From Setophaga petechia (Eukaryota; Chordata; Aves; Passeriformes; Parulidae), in assembly GCA_024362935.1 (NCBI GenBank), contig JANCRA010000172.1, positions 62,001-126,000 of the forward strand: a DNA stretch of 64,000 nucleotides, given 5' to 3'. This document shows, one piece after another, positions 1 to 10,762 of the stretch; position 1 is the stretch's first letter; each line of letters opens with the position of its first letter. A model generated the notes under the pieces. The model was not told the DNA's origin, did not search any database, and worked only from the letters and a program-made list of their open reading frames with translations. Both the position numbers and the translations under genes were made by a program.

Positions 1-1375
1 GCTGGTGATGGTCTCTTCCTGCTCAAAGAACAACTTTTACAGAACCTAACCAACCTATTAGTGTCAGGAAATTATGCTTGGAAAGTTCAGAGAAAAAAGA
101 AAATTCTACAAATGAAAGGTAGAAATATTACCATGTGTCAATAACATGCATTGGGAGGTCTGCTCATATACAGACCTTTAGCTGGTGTAAATTGGAATGA
201 CATAACTGGTGTATTTATATTGATTTAGTTCAGTCCTGGAATTTTTATACAGGAGTGTCTAGATCCACAGCTGTCCCAATCTGGACCTGGTCTTCTAAAA
301 GTAAACAACGAAATTGGTAGTAGGTAGAATGTAAGGTGGACTGCTTTTTTTCCTCTTTGTTTGAAAAAGTAAATTCTGAAGCATGTGTTTCAGCATAACC
401 TATTGCACTCTGCAATTTTCAGTCTTTTCTTAAATTTCTGAGCACATATTTTAGTGGCCTAAGGTTTTACTTCAACCAGCTGCTTCCAGGCCAAACATGG
501 TCAAACTAGATTAATTGTATTATGTAAATACTATAGCAACAGCGAAAAAAACTTTGGGGTACCACATAATTAGAGGATAATAACTTTTAAAATGGTATTA
601 ATTATTTTTTTCCTAATACACCTCAAACAGGTTTCCCATTCTGGAGAGAACTTCAAGTATTTTTTCAATTACAGGAGGTTTCCCTCCTCACCCTGCCTCC
701 TTCTCTCCTCTGCTTTAAAAATTAATATAATGTGCTTTGATGTGACATAGTCTCACAGTGAAATCTACAATCATACCTAAACTTACAGAAAAGGTAAAAT
801 CACCAAAAGGGAGATTTTAGAAACAGAATGCAAAATCAGATAAATGAGAACAAAGTTTTGAAAAACATTGCAGAAGGGTAATATAAGATACTGCTGTTGT
901 GCTTCTTACTTCATCATTGTTTTCCTTCAGTAAACATTCTATCAGCTGGGGAGAGTTACTCACATGTTTGAAGCTGGGTCTAATTTCTCAGAAATCAGAT
1001 TCCTTATTCCCAAGACTCCACTACACAGTGCCAGCACAAACACACATCAGCAGCTGCACAGCATTTTACAGAGTTAGCTAGGACCTATCAAGCATTTACT
1101 CAATTTCAGATCTCTGTCCCTTATTTGGACAAATCTGAAGTTGGGGGAGCCAAAGTCAAAGAAAGCAAAAAAGTGTTTTGGAAGTCTGAGTATCTAATCT
1201 AAGGAGTGAAACTCACCTACTGCTTAACCTTAGGAAGTAGGTAAGAAGTACTGTTGTGAAGAATGATTCCTTTTCCACAAATAAAGCCTTAAAAAGTACT
1301 TGAAACTTCACTGATGAAAATAGTGAATGTTGATCCACTGAGCTACTGTCAGCTTTACTTCTGTCAGGGGCAAGT

Positions 1376-1426
1376 GCAATTCTGCACTTGGAAAACTTGT
1401 GCAAGCAATTCTGCACTTGGAAAACT
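1376..1426. repeat. Two-copy 22-bp direct repeat, 29-bp period
   Basis: The 22-mer beginning GCAATTCTGCACTTGG occurs at 1376-1397 and again at 1405-1426, separated by a 7-bp spacer. The copies are identical, which suggests a fairly recent local duplication by replication slippage. No function is implied. Confidence 0.85.
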
Positions 1427-1848
1427 GTGTGCAAGCTGATTTCACCTCTGGTGGAATCCACTTAGAATTAGTATGGCTGGCCTGTGGGTGAATTGGGTAG
1501 AACGAAAATCTGAAATTCTCAGATTACTTCCAAAATTAACTTCTTTCTGTTATAGTTGTTGTTACTGAGCCTAGATTTATGCTGTTTTCTAGTGTGTGAA
1601 ATACAAGTTATTGTAGACAGATATTGACATTTTGTACAAACAGGTGCACACTCATCCTGTGGCCTGAACTTGACAAACAAAAGCACTAACAAGCTTCTTA
1701 TACAATAAGCAATAGTGTAACCATGAGCCACCTTTGCTTTAAAGGTGTTGGTGTGGCCGAGGTTTGTTAATAATGTTTGACATCAGCAAAGCAAAAAGCC
1801 ATCACAACAAAAAGGCTGCAAAATCTCAAGCAGATCTCATACAACTAA

Positions 1849-1868
1849 TCTCATACAACTGTATGAGA
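1849..1868. repeat. Perfect 8-bp inverted repeat next to a direct repeat
   Basis: TCTCATAC (1849-1856) is followed by a 4-nt loop and its exact reverse complement GTATGAGA (1861-1868). The left arm also belongs to a 13-bp direct repeat, ATCTCATACAACT, at 1834-1846 and 1848-1860. It is short enough to be chance plus slippage. Confidence 0.6.
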
Positions 1869-4378
1869 AAAGACAGTCTTTTTACCCACAAGTTGTCTTT
1901 TGGCTTGTATGGTATTAGTTAATGCCAAAAGAAGTGCCACACTGAATAATCAGAGAAAAAAGGAAAAAAAACCCCGAACCCATACAGATATAATTTATCA
2001 TAGTGAGGAAGTCAGAAAGTTTCAGAACAACATCCTGATGTTTTAGAATTTTCTAATATTTTAGCTCCTTAAGCTCCATCCTTCCTTGCATTTTCCTATT
2101 GAATATAAAAAAAGGTCTGAAATGAACAAGAGAGATCTTCTTATATGTGCAGGTAGATATGTCTATGTTGTGGATGTAGGATTTTGTAAATTTTGATAGA
2201 ATACATGGCAGTTTCCTACAGCTGTCACTGAAAGCAAAGCTGCAGGACTGTGGGTGAAGAACCTATACCCTTTTCTTCCTTTCCTTCATCCTCAAAGCAG
2301 TGAGATTTATCCTAGGTGAGCATCCAGGGTGAATCTCCCTCCTTGTCGCATGCTGGTAGATGAGGCCAATGTTACTGTGAGATAGATCACTTGAAATCTG
2401 CAACTGATTTTCATCTTGGCTCTTCATCTATCCTCCTTCATTAATGTATGTGTAGGTGTACACAACCATTTAGGTGTCTTCCATACTAAAATTTCAGGAA
2501 ATTGTGCCTCAGTAGGAACAAGTACTTTCCCACCAGTGCAATTTATTAATTTGGCTGAATGTAAGACTTGTGAGCAGGTCTATGGGCAGTTCTGGATCCA
2601 AGCCTATAATCACCTTTATACGTGTCTTTTCCATCTTTGTCTTTGACATGTTTAATTTCTCTGAGAGCATATTTTTTTGAGCTGAGACAGAAATTAAGAG
2701 GAAAACAAAGCTGGGTGGGATGGCTTCGAAATACCAATGACAGGCTTTGCATAAAGTGTTATTTTAGACATTCACCCAAAACATCAGAGGATCAGCCCTA
2801 ATCTCTGAGTCACTAATAAAACTCCACCAGTGCAGGAAACAGCACTGAACGTTTTTGAAGAGATGGGGCTGGATGTCAGCTTGAGGGAGACATGTATAGA
2901 TCTGAATTGCTGCAGAACAGAGACAGGCATCATCTCAGGGCTAAGGATTTCCCAAGATGCTTTAAAAGTAGGTTACTTTATTTATTTTTTATCCCTCTAG
3001 AATTTTGTTTGAAAATCTGGTTCTGCTTCTGAAACATTCACAAGCAAAGAATTATGGAAGATATCTGCAACTGAGTACCTTGTAGCAGACAGCTTTTTAA
3101 ATGAATGACTTACTTAAAATTTCTTTTCTGCCTGGAAAAAGAGAAATTATTTTTTTTCAATCTTGATATTGGAGCCATAATGTGTAGCTCCTATATGGCA
3201 GCAACAACTTTTTTGATTTACACAAGCAGACACAAATAGCCTGGAATAAAAAAATCTTGGATAACAGATGAAAGTTGGTCACTTTGATTTCCAAAGTGGC
3301 TCTGAAGATAATGAGAAAATACAGCAGCAAAGAAGTAGTCCACTTCCCATACTGATCACATAGTTAGGATGTGAACCTATATGCCAGATTTAATATCTCT
3401 TTCTTGCACAAGGATGGAAGCTCAAAAAGGATCTGTGCTTCATTGCTTCATGGTGACTCTTGAAGCTCCATTTCCTACATGATGCAAAATGCAGCATAGA
3501 AGTTAGGCTACCCTTTGTCTTTTATTTCTCAAACTGCTCTCTAGTTCTAAATTGTTTACAACTGCAAATTTTGAACAAGGTTAATAGTTGAAAAAAATAA
3601 GAGAAGGCAAGACATCTACAACATACTGCACTTGTCTTTCCCAGCATAAGAAATCTCTTTTAAAGAAAAAAGAGTTGGTTGGGTACCTAAACTGAAGACA
3701 CTGACTATGCTGTACTATTCTTTATTTCCCAATATATCCATTAAGGTAAATAAATACTTCTAGATGACAGGAACTACCTTTTAGACAGTCAAACTTGGGC
3801 GAATTGAATCCCAAACATCTTTTACAGCCAGATATTTCAATGAAATGTATAAAACTGAAGTCCCTGTAAAACAAAAATAAACACTTAAAATATTTTATAA
3901 GGTCTATAAGTGTATGCAACTGATTAGATGTCTCCAGAGCTAAAATTTCAGTAGTACCTGGTAGTACCCATGCATTTCCCAAAAGACATGAAGTTTCAAA
4001 AGGCTGTGATATCATTTCATGCATGACAGTGGCTGAGAGAGACAGCACAAGTCCTGGGCTGCAGATAGTATCTTCATCCTGTGTTTCTAAATAGCCTTAA
4101 AAGAATTAGGCTAGGTGTACTAAGAACTCTAAGGAGAGATATTAGGCTGGGCTTGATATACTAACGTTTCTTTCAAGGGAGATATTATACTCACTAGTAT
4201 TCATTCTAAGTTCTTTTGTGTTTCTGGTTTGTGGTCAAAGGTTAATAAATGTATGTTCAAATTTACTTTTGCCACATGCACATGCATTATGAAGTGAAAA
4301 CCTGACTATTTCTACACATCAAGTAATACAACACTGCAAGGGTCAGTTATGGCAAAACCAGGCAAAATTGTGGCCCTG

Positions 4379-4426
4379 TGCAAATTCGCACAAGTGCAAA
4401 TTTGATTTGATGCAAATTGGGGGAGA
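4379..4426 (+). repeat. Three TGCAAATT copies at exact 16-bp spacing
   Basis: TGCAAATT begins at 4379, 4395 and 4411, so three degenerate 16-bp units run head to tail. The third copy, read from 4410, is a perfect ATGCAAAT octamer, the consensus bound by POU/Oct factors. The octamer match is seen directly; binding is inference. It may simply be a decayed minisatellite. Confidence 0.6.
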
Positions 4427-4927
4427 TTTCCAAGTAAAATTTGTAAATTTCTTCATTGGACATCATGCCCTTTGTCTCAAGCTTCTAAAGTCATAAATGC
4501 CTCAAATCAGCATGCTACCAAAAGGCATATGGAAAGATAAGTATTCAAGCCGTGTTGCTAAAACTATGCTTTTCTTTCAAGAAAGGTTAGCCCTTACCTG
4601 AAAGTCTATTGTGTGATGCAATCACAAAGACCAATTGATCACTCCAACAACCAGCACCATACACAGAATTTAAAATAAACTTCTCTTTAACCTGCCCTGA
4701 GGCTCAGCTGGTGGTTTGCACTCTACACATCAGTTCACATCAACAAGGCTAACAGAAAAGCATGTTAGTGAGTGCAATTTCTGCTTTGATTAATTGACTC
4801 TATAATTTGTCTCTTTGAAGGGGAAAAAAGGGGACTATATGATTAACATATTTTCAAAGAACTGTATCTTAATCAAGCATAAATATTTTTCTAGATTGAA
4901 TCATTACAACCTCTTCCTATACTGGCA

Positions 4928-4957
4928 GATACTACTATCTTAGATACTACTATCTTA
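4928..4957. repeat. Tandem duplication of a 15-bp unit
   Basis: The 15-mer AGATACTACTATCTT occurs twice with no spacer, at 4928-4942 and 4943-4957. The copies are identical, indicating a recent slippage event in non-coding DNA. Confidence 0.85.
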
Positions 4958-6596
4958 GCTCAAATTTGGTTTCAGTAAGAAGGTATTAAAGTTTTGACCT
5001 AAAATAAGTTGTGGTAGGGCTTGTTTGTGTGTTGTGCGTTATGGAAAGTACTGTGCCTCCTCCATCAGAACAACATACAACAAAGGCTACACGCCGCAAA
5101 GTATTGAGTTCCTGAGTACCCTGGCTTTCTAAGTTAATAAATTATCACTAGTAACTCACTGAATATATAGACAGAGTTTCAAGCAACTCACAAATGTCCA
5201 ACTATTTTTTTTAATTTAGCTTTTGAAATAACAGAAGACACAAAAAGACAATAAAAAATTTTAAGATGATAACTTATAGCTATATGAAGCATCAAATTAT
5301 ATTTAAATACATCCTAAGAACTGAGTGGTCTTGCCTTATTCTTATCAGTGTATAATTTTACCCAATAGGAACATAATGTTCCTTTCTTATTATGATCATA
5401 AGACTATGTTATTCTCACCAATTTTCATGTATGACAAATTCTGGCTGTGATACCACAGTGACTACTCATTTCGTAGTGGTGATCACCCCCTCATCCAATG
5501 CTGCAAAGAGGAACAGAGAAGGATCACAAGACCCTGTAATAATAATGTACAATTTACATGTACTCACATTCTACCATTGAAGCAGAAACATTGTGTTCTG
5601 CTTCCTTAATTTGTCATTTGCTTGATGAAAACCTTAAACATTAATTGTAGATCAGTATTATTTCTCAGGCTAGTGTCAACTTTTTTTTAATCTTTCTTGC
5701 CAAGATAATTTGTGTAGACCCTCCAATGCCAAATATCAGGTACATACGATACAATATTATACATAGAGATACGTGTAGAAAACATGTTGGCAAAGTATTT
5801 GAAGTGATATTCTTCAAAAACTATGAGTACTTTCCTCATCATGCACATTTTTGATTGTACTAATGCAATTGCTGGTGCATGCACTTCATATTCAGGCTCT
5901 TAGGGCATCTTCATTTGTTAGGACATAGCTCTGCCATACATATCCATCTACTGATTTTCCACCACTCTTTAAAAAATCTTGTCTCTAGCCTTGGTTGAAT
6001 GCTAGAATTCAATTAGAAATGTGCAGATATTTTACAGAGGCTATGTAGAGTGGGATTTATGTTTCATCAATGAATGTACATAGGCTTTTATTTGAATATA
6101 TACACATATATACCATAAATACACAGACAATGAATAGATCCTCAAAAGAAAAGGACATACTTTCCACAGCACTGCGAAACAAGACGTCGACATTAGGGCT
6201 ATCACTTCTGCAGCATATGCCGACATAGTGTGGGAATCTACAGTATAAACACAGAGAAAATTATTGCTTTTCATTCCAGTTTAATGATCTTCCACCCACA
6301 CACTGAAAATGGGGATGCATCCTCTCTCCACCTGAAACTAGCTACCTGAAAGATTGGCAGCTGCCTGCAGAACAGGTACACCTTGCATTTAGTATCAGGT
6401 GGGCAAGGTTTTAATCATGGCTGTGGTGATAAAAAGGCTGGGAAGGCTTACATTTCATGCACTGACCTAGACAAACACAACACCACACAACATCTTTGCT
6501 GCAACCCAAGCTAGTTCTCGGATTCAACTTTCCCTACACACAGAATCACAACAAGTTGGAAGGGGCTGCAGTGGGCAACTGGTCCAACCTCCCTTT

Positions 6597-7254
6597 TCAA
6601 GCAGGGTGCTCCCGGAACAAATGGCACAAGATTATATCCAGATGGTTGTGGGATATCTCCAGTGAGGGAGACTCCATGTCCTCTCTGGGCAATCTGTTGC
6701 AGTGTGTTGTCACCTGTATGGCAGAGAAGCTCTTCCAAATATTTAGATGTGACTTTGTGTGCATGAGTTTCTGTCTATTGCCTCTTGTTTTATTGATTTG
6801 CACCACTAAGAAGAGCCCAGATCCATTCTCTTGATTCCCTTACTTTAGATATCTATATACATCTATGGCATCCCTTCACAGTCACCTTTCCTCATGCCCC
6901 ATCTCCCCCAGTCTCATGTCACATAAGACATCCTCCAGACCCTTGACCAACTTAGTAGCTCTCTGCTGGACCTGCCCCAGCAGCTCCATGCCTCTCTTAC
7001 ACTCAGGGGCCCAGAACTGCTCACAGTACTTCAAATGGGGTGGTACTAGGGCTAAACAGAGAGGCAGGATCACCTCCCTGGACCTGCTGACAGTGCTCCT
7101 CCTAATGCATTCCAGTATTCCTTTGGCCTTCTTGGCCGCAAGGGCACACTACTGGTTCATGTACAGCTAGTTGTCCAACAGGACCACTGGGTTCTTCTCC
7201 TCAGAGTTGCTCCCCAGCAGGTCAGCCTGCGCTGATGCCTGGGGTTATCCCTCC
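6597..7254 (-). pseudogene. Degenerate C-terminal part of CR1 ORF2 and 3' UTR
   Basis: The conceptual minus-strand translation changes frame several times. The best-preserved stretch (6882-7073) holds the CR1 C-terminal signature (YCEQFWAPECKRG, then a VQQRATKLVKGLE-like helix). Upstream, near 7157-7250, a shifted frame carries an RRDNPRHQRRLTCWGA-like segment that corresponds to the CR1 region just after the catalytic domain. No intact protein can be made. The coding/UTR boundary is approximate. Confidence 0.75.
7250..7254. repeat. Left target-site duplication of the inserted LTR (CCTCC)
   Basis: The five bases just before the LTR 5'-TG (plus-strand view) are CCTCC, repeated exactly after its terminal CA at 8539-8543. 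Five bp is the duplication size usual for ERVL-type (class III) retroviruses. Collapsing the duplication makes the flanking CR1 halves continuous. Confidence 0.88.
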
Positions 7255-7380
7255 TGTCATGGTTTGACACCGGCACAACGCCAGTGCCCCCATGAGAACA
7301 TCCTCTCCCTGGTGTCTGCTGTGAGATGGTACTCGGAATAAGCAAAGCAGGCTCCTACTTAGGGGAAAAAGAAAAAAAAC

Positions 7381-7386
7381 TTTATT
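7381..7386 (-). promoter_or_regulatory. LTR polyadenylation signal AATAAA
   Basis: TTTATT on the plus strand is AATAAA on the LTR sense strand, followed downstream by a T-rich tract. The position is as expected for the R region of an LTR and supports the minus orientation. Activity is not shown. Confidence 0.6.
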
Positions 7387-8172
7387 AACTAAACTACAAA
7401 AACTAAACTACAAAGAAAGAAAATAAACACAAGGAAAATGAAAACTGCACAGAAACACTCCCCCACTTCTTCCCACCAAATTCCCAGTACATTTATATTT
7501 CCCAGAATTATCAACACTCGGTCTGGTACCACCCTTTGAATAATCAAATCCTCAGTTCATCAAGAGTAGAAGGAGTCCTTCCTTGTGCCATGGGCTGCTT
7601 GTCACACGTAGCACTGCCCGGAGATTCTTTGCCATTGTGACATCTTCCTTCCATGGCCTGTGCTCTCACCACCGTGCATGGGGCAGGGGCCTGCTTTGAG
7701 GGTGGTCTTTTTAAGGACGCCTCGTCCCGTTTCAAACAGAGCACAGTCTCATCTCTGGGACCTTTGTCCCCCCCATTTCCTTCACACCCCCTGGGGCTGA
7801 GGGATCTCAACACTGAACTCTCTTGGCTCTGAGTCCTTGCTTCCCCCTGGAATGCAGTCTCTGTATCACAAGGAAACAGTCCATGGCTATACAAAAAAAG
7901 AGTCCAGCAAAAAAATGCTACTCCATCTTCTCCATTCCTCCAACATCTCTCTCTGTCTCTTGCCAGACCTCCCCACTGGCCCATTTCCTCCTTCATCCTC
8001 TACTCTTAGCTCTCTTCTAGGAAGGGTTAATGTTCTGTAAAGTTTTCATTGTCCACAAAGGGTTAAAAGCTCTCACAAGCAGCTGGACTTCTCACTGCAC
8101 TGCCCCCCCTTTCGCCGCAGCAGCACATGATATCACATTCCATGACAGTCTCAGGCATGGCCCTCTCTCTCC

Positions 8173-8193
8173 GGGGGGGGCGGGCAGGGAGGG
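8173..8193 (+). other. G-quadruplex motif inside the LTR
   Basis: Plus-strand runs of 8, 3, 3 and 3 guanines (8173-8180, 8182-8184, 8187-8189, 8191-8193) have loops of only 1-2 nt, matching the canonical G3+N1-7 rule. The LTR sense strand is the C-rich one. It lies about 200 bp downstream of the TATA-like site in LTR orientation. Confidence 0.7.
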
Positions 8194-8386
8194 CGGCTGT
8201 CCCATGGCTTCTGGGGTCTCTCTCTCTCTCCCACCCTTCCACCCTTGGAGTGGTGGGGTCAGGCCTACCTCTCCCAGGACTTTCCCTCCCCTCGCTCAGC
8301 TAGCAGCTGGGCCGGTGGTAGAGATACAATTTCCGGCTTCCCACCGGAAATTCAAATAGGACCCCGAGGGGGTGGGGGAGAGCCCT

Positions 8387-8394
8387 GCTTTTAA
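8387..8394 (-). promoter_or_regulatory. TATA-like element of the LTR
   Basis: The minus strand reads GGGGTTAAAAGCAGGG here, a TATA-like sequence about 145-150 bp from the LTR 5' end. It is a plausible U3 promoter element. Only the sequence match supports it. Confidence 0.4.
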
Positions 8395-8538
8395 CCCCTG
8401 TGTGGGTGTTCTCGGGGACGTGTCCAAACATCCCCAGTGGCCACACCAGGTGCCAATATTAAAATCTGAGCACCCATTGGCCTGACCACAGCATATCCCA
8501 GAAATCCCAAAGAACATATTTCCTATGAAACCACCACA

Positions 8539-8543
8539 CCTCC
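8539..8543. repeat. Right target-site duplication of the inserted LTR (CCTCC)
   Basis: Exact copy of 7250-7254, directly after the LTR terminal CA. CR1 sequence resumes at the next base. Confidence 0.88.
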
Positions 8544-9541
8544 TCGATGCAGGACCCTGCATTTACCCTTTTTGAATTTCAGAAGGGTCTTCTCTGCCCT
8601 CCTGCCCAGTCTGTGAAAGTCCCTCTGAAGGGCTGCACAATTCTCTGAGTCATGGGCAACTTCCCCCAGCTTTGTATCATCTGCAGACTTGCTGAGGAGG
8701 CATTTACCCTTCATCCAAGTCATTGACAAGTTAAACAGCGCTGAACCCGGTACAGAACCCCAGGGCACACCTGTAGTGACAGACCTCCAACTAAACTCTG
8801 TACCACCAGTCACAATCTTCTGAAATCTGACTCAGGAATCTGACTCTGGCATCTGGACTCAGCCAGTTCTCAACACAGCCAAAGTGTCCATTCATCCACC
8901 CTATACTTGAGTTTTCTGATAAAGATGTTATGAGGGACAGCCTTAAAAAAGTCAGGGCAGACAATAACCACTGCTCTCTCCTCATCTGTCTGGGTAATTT
9001 TTTCATTGTAGCAGGCAATCAGGTTGGTCAAGCATGATTTGCCTTTAGTGAATCCTTGCTGACTTCTCCTGATCATATTTATGTCTTCCGTGTTGGTAGA
9101 CATGGCCTCCAGAATAAAGCACTCCATCTTCTTTCCAGGGATCGAGGTGATGCTGACTGGGTGGTAGGTCCAGTTCTCTTTCTTGCTCTTTTTGAAGACT
9201 GGAATGATGTTTGTTTACTTCAAGTCCTCAGGCACCTCTCCTGATCTCCATGACCTCTCAAAGATGATAATGAGAGGCCTATTTATGACTTCTGCCAGAT
9301 CTTTCAGTGCTCATGGATGCATCCCGTCATGGCCTGTGGACTTGTGGATGTGAAATTTATTTAGGTGCTCTCTGACACAATTCTCCTTCAGTGAAGGAAG
9401 GTCTTCATCCTGACATTCATACACCCTGGTCTGCTGACTTAGAGATCCCTGGGGGCTGATATTATTGGTGAAGACAGATGCAAAGAAGACATTCAATAAC
9501 TCTGCCTTCTCTGTGTCCCCTGTTACCAGAGTGCCCTCCAT
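8544..9541 (-). pseudogene. CR1 reverse transcriptase remnant
   Basis: The remnant spans most reverse-transcriptase motifs of CR1 ORF2, but frameshifts split it into at least three frames. The catalytic box reads S-A-D-D where F-A-D-D is usual, so the aspartate pair survives but the preceding residue has changed. The strand-entry motif reads DFFKA rather than DFSKA. With the LTR insertion downstream it cannot encode an active enzyme. Confidence 0.88.
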
Positions 9542-9712
9542 TCACTAATAGTTATCCTTTGTTTTCCTTTTGTTATTTATATATTTGAAAAAGCCCTTTT
9601 TGTCATCCTTGGTTAGATTAAATACTAGATGGACTTTGGTCTTTCTAGAATTCTAGACTCACTGCATCAGGGAAAGAGGAATCCCTGCACATACTCCTTG
9701 CACTGTACAGTC
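8544..9712 (-). mobile_element. CR1 LINE, reverse-transcriptase part (minus strand)
   Basis: This is the 5' portion of the same CR1 copy as 6537-7254. Minus-strand translations recover reverse-transcriptase blocks in the correct order from high to low coordinates: the KAELLNVFFASVFT block near 9311-9541, SQQGFTKGKSCLTNLIACY and the DFFKAVPHN block near 8870-9127, then the catalytic ADDTKLG block and KGKCRVLH near 8544-8813. The upstream end fades near 9.7 kb, so the endonuclease domain and 5' end are missing, the 5' truncation usual for LINEs. The outer boundary is approximate. Confidence 0.92.
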
Positions 9713-10757
9713 ACAAACATAACTTGTTTACATGCTTCTGTGTCTCGATACATTGCTGAGTTTGGCCTATTAGAAACCTTAGGTTAATGCTTCCCCATCA
9801 TCACAGCAAACTTCCATTCTGGGTTTACTTAAAAAGAGGAAAAGAAATTAAATTGATTTCAAAATCTCTCTTAATTATTGACACAAGAGGACAAAAAGTT
9901 GTCCTCCAGAGTCCTGCAAACTGGTGTCAAAAATGTCAAAGCTAGAGTTCCTCTCTAGTAAGTTATTCTCAGTAAATTTGGTCTGTTCATTGCACACATA
10001 CATGTATAGATCTGTTTTTATATATGCTTTCTCCTTGTGAAAAGCATTCTGGCTACTTAACAGGCATGTGGGAGCCTGCATAAATTATGCTGATTCTATA
10101 TGATTGAAACTATAAAATATAAAATTACATCCCATTTTCAACATGTGAATACAGAGATTATATAGAATGTGAAAGATCAAACTGGAAATTCTTTATTCTC
10201 AGCTGTGAGGTTTTTTTTCAATCCCACACTCCCATTGGTTCCAACTGGTCTGAGTAAGGTCTCACATAAGACCACATTCTGGCCTTGTTTTAAAACCACA
10301 TCAAGTCTCTTATCTTGCCATCTGATCTGTGCAAAGACAGTCATGTTATGCCAGTGGGCTGTTTTTCTGGTGTGGGAAGAGATTTCATGGATCAAGGCCA
10401 TAACAGTTAACTACCAGAACAAGAACATAACAAAGCTTCACTGCAGCATTTAATCTAATGTTTTTGAGGTTATATTAACTTTTAACTTCAGAGATATGCA
10501 GTTTCCAAAAGCATTTTCCAAAAAGTGTAATATTCTTGAAGTATTCTTACATCTTTAAGATGACAAACATCGCACAAATGTTAGAGAATGGCAGTATAGT
10601 CACTTCTGTAAGCCTGAAGTGGACTACAGCAGAAAAATAGCAATGTCTGCAGAAAAAGTGGTCCTTCCAGGACACCCATTCCTCCTGCTGAATTTTTGCA
10701 TGTTTGTTTTCCTGGTGTCTTATACTGATATTTCCAATTTGCTTGTGAGCAACATGG
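9713..10757. other. Unique non-coding sequence between CR1 and second LTR
   Basis: No recognisable coding domain, RNA gene or mobile element is visible. Frames of 68-104 codons overlap on both strands and have no recognisable features. Confidence 0.5.
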
Positions 10758-10762
10758 GTATG
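10758..10762. repeat. Left imperfect target-site duplication (GTATG)
   Basis: GTATG just before the LTR matches GAATG just after it (11474-11478) at 4 of 5 positions. A single later substitution would explain the mismatch. Confidence 0.5.

Larger units (their letters stand above)
1..6536. other. Unique AT-rich non-coding sequence
   Basis: No gene, RNA gene or recognisable transposon is visible. Open frames are short, overlap on both strands and lack recognisable domains, so they look like chance frames. The small structured items (direct repeats near 1.4 kb and 4.9 kb, a hairpin near 1.85 kb and a 16-bp-period octamer-like array near 4.4 kb) are listed separately. Intergenic versus intronic cannot be decided from the sequence. 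Confidence 0.6.
6537..7254 (-). mobile_element. CR1 LINE, 3' part (minus strand)
   Basis: Read on the minus strand this is the 3' part of a CR1 non-LTR retrotransposon: the end of the reverse-transcriptase ORF, then the 3' UTR. The element ends at about 6537 with ATTCTGTG-type sequence (CACAGAATCAC on the plus strand), the terminal repeat typical of CR1. The coding part keeps CR1-like peptides such as HLKYCEQFWAPECKRG and QRATKLVKGLE (6882-7073). It is the same copy as 8544-9712, split by the LTR insertion at 7255-8538. Frameshifts and stops make it inactive. Confidence 0.93.
7255..8538 (-). mobile_element. Solo LTR of an endogenous retrovirus (ERVL-like), inserted in CR1
   Basis: A 1,284-bp element starts TGTCATGGTTT and ends AAACCACCACA, an imperfect terminal inverted repeat with canonical TG...CA ends, flanked by exact CCTCC duplications. 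On the minus strand it reads as a normal LTR: TGTGGTGG start, a TATA-like TTAAAAG near 8388-8394, and an AATAAA signal at 7381-7386 about 126 bp from the 3' end. GC content and CpG density are much higher than in the flanks. No gag, pol or env sequence is present, so this is a solo LTR left by recombination between two LTRs. A 150-codon frame at 7544-7996 (minus) has no recognisable domain and is probably fortuitous. Assignment to ERVL rests on the 5-bp duplication and end sequence. Confidence 0.88.

Noticed and set aside
6496..7170. Open frames on the plus strand at 6496-6834 and 6865-7170
   Set aside because: They are antisense readings of the CR1 element, whose coding strand is minus.
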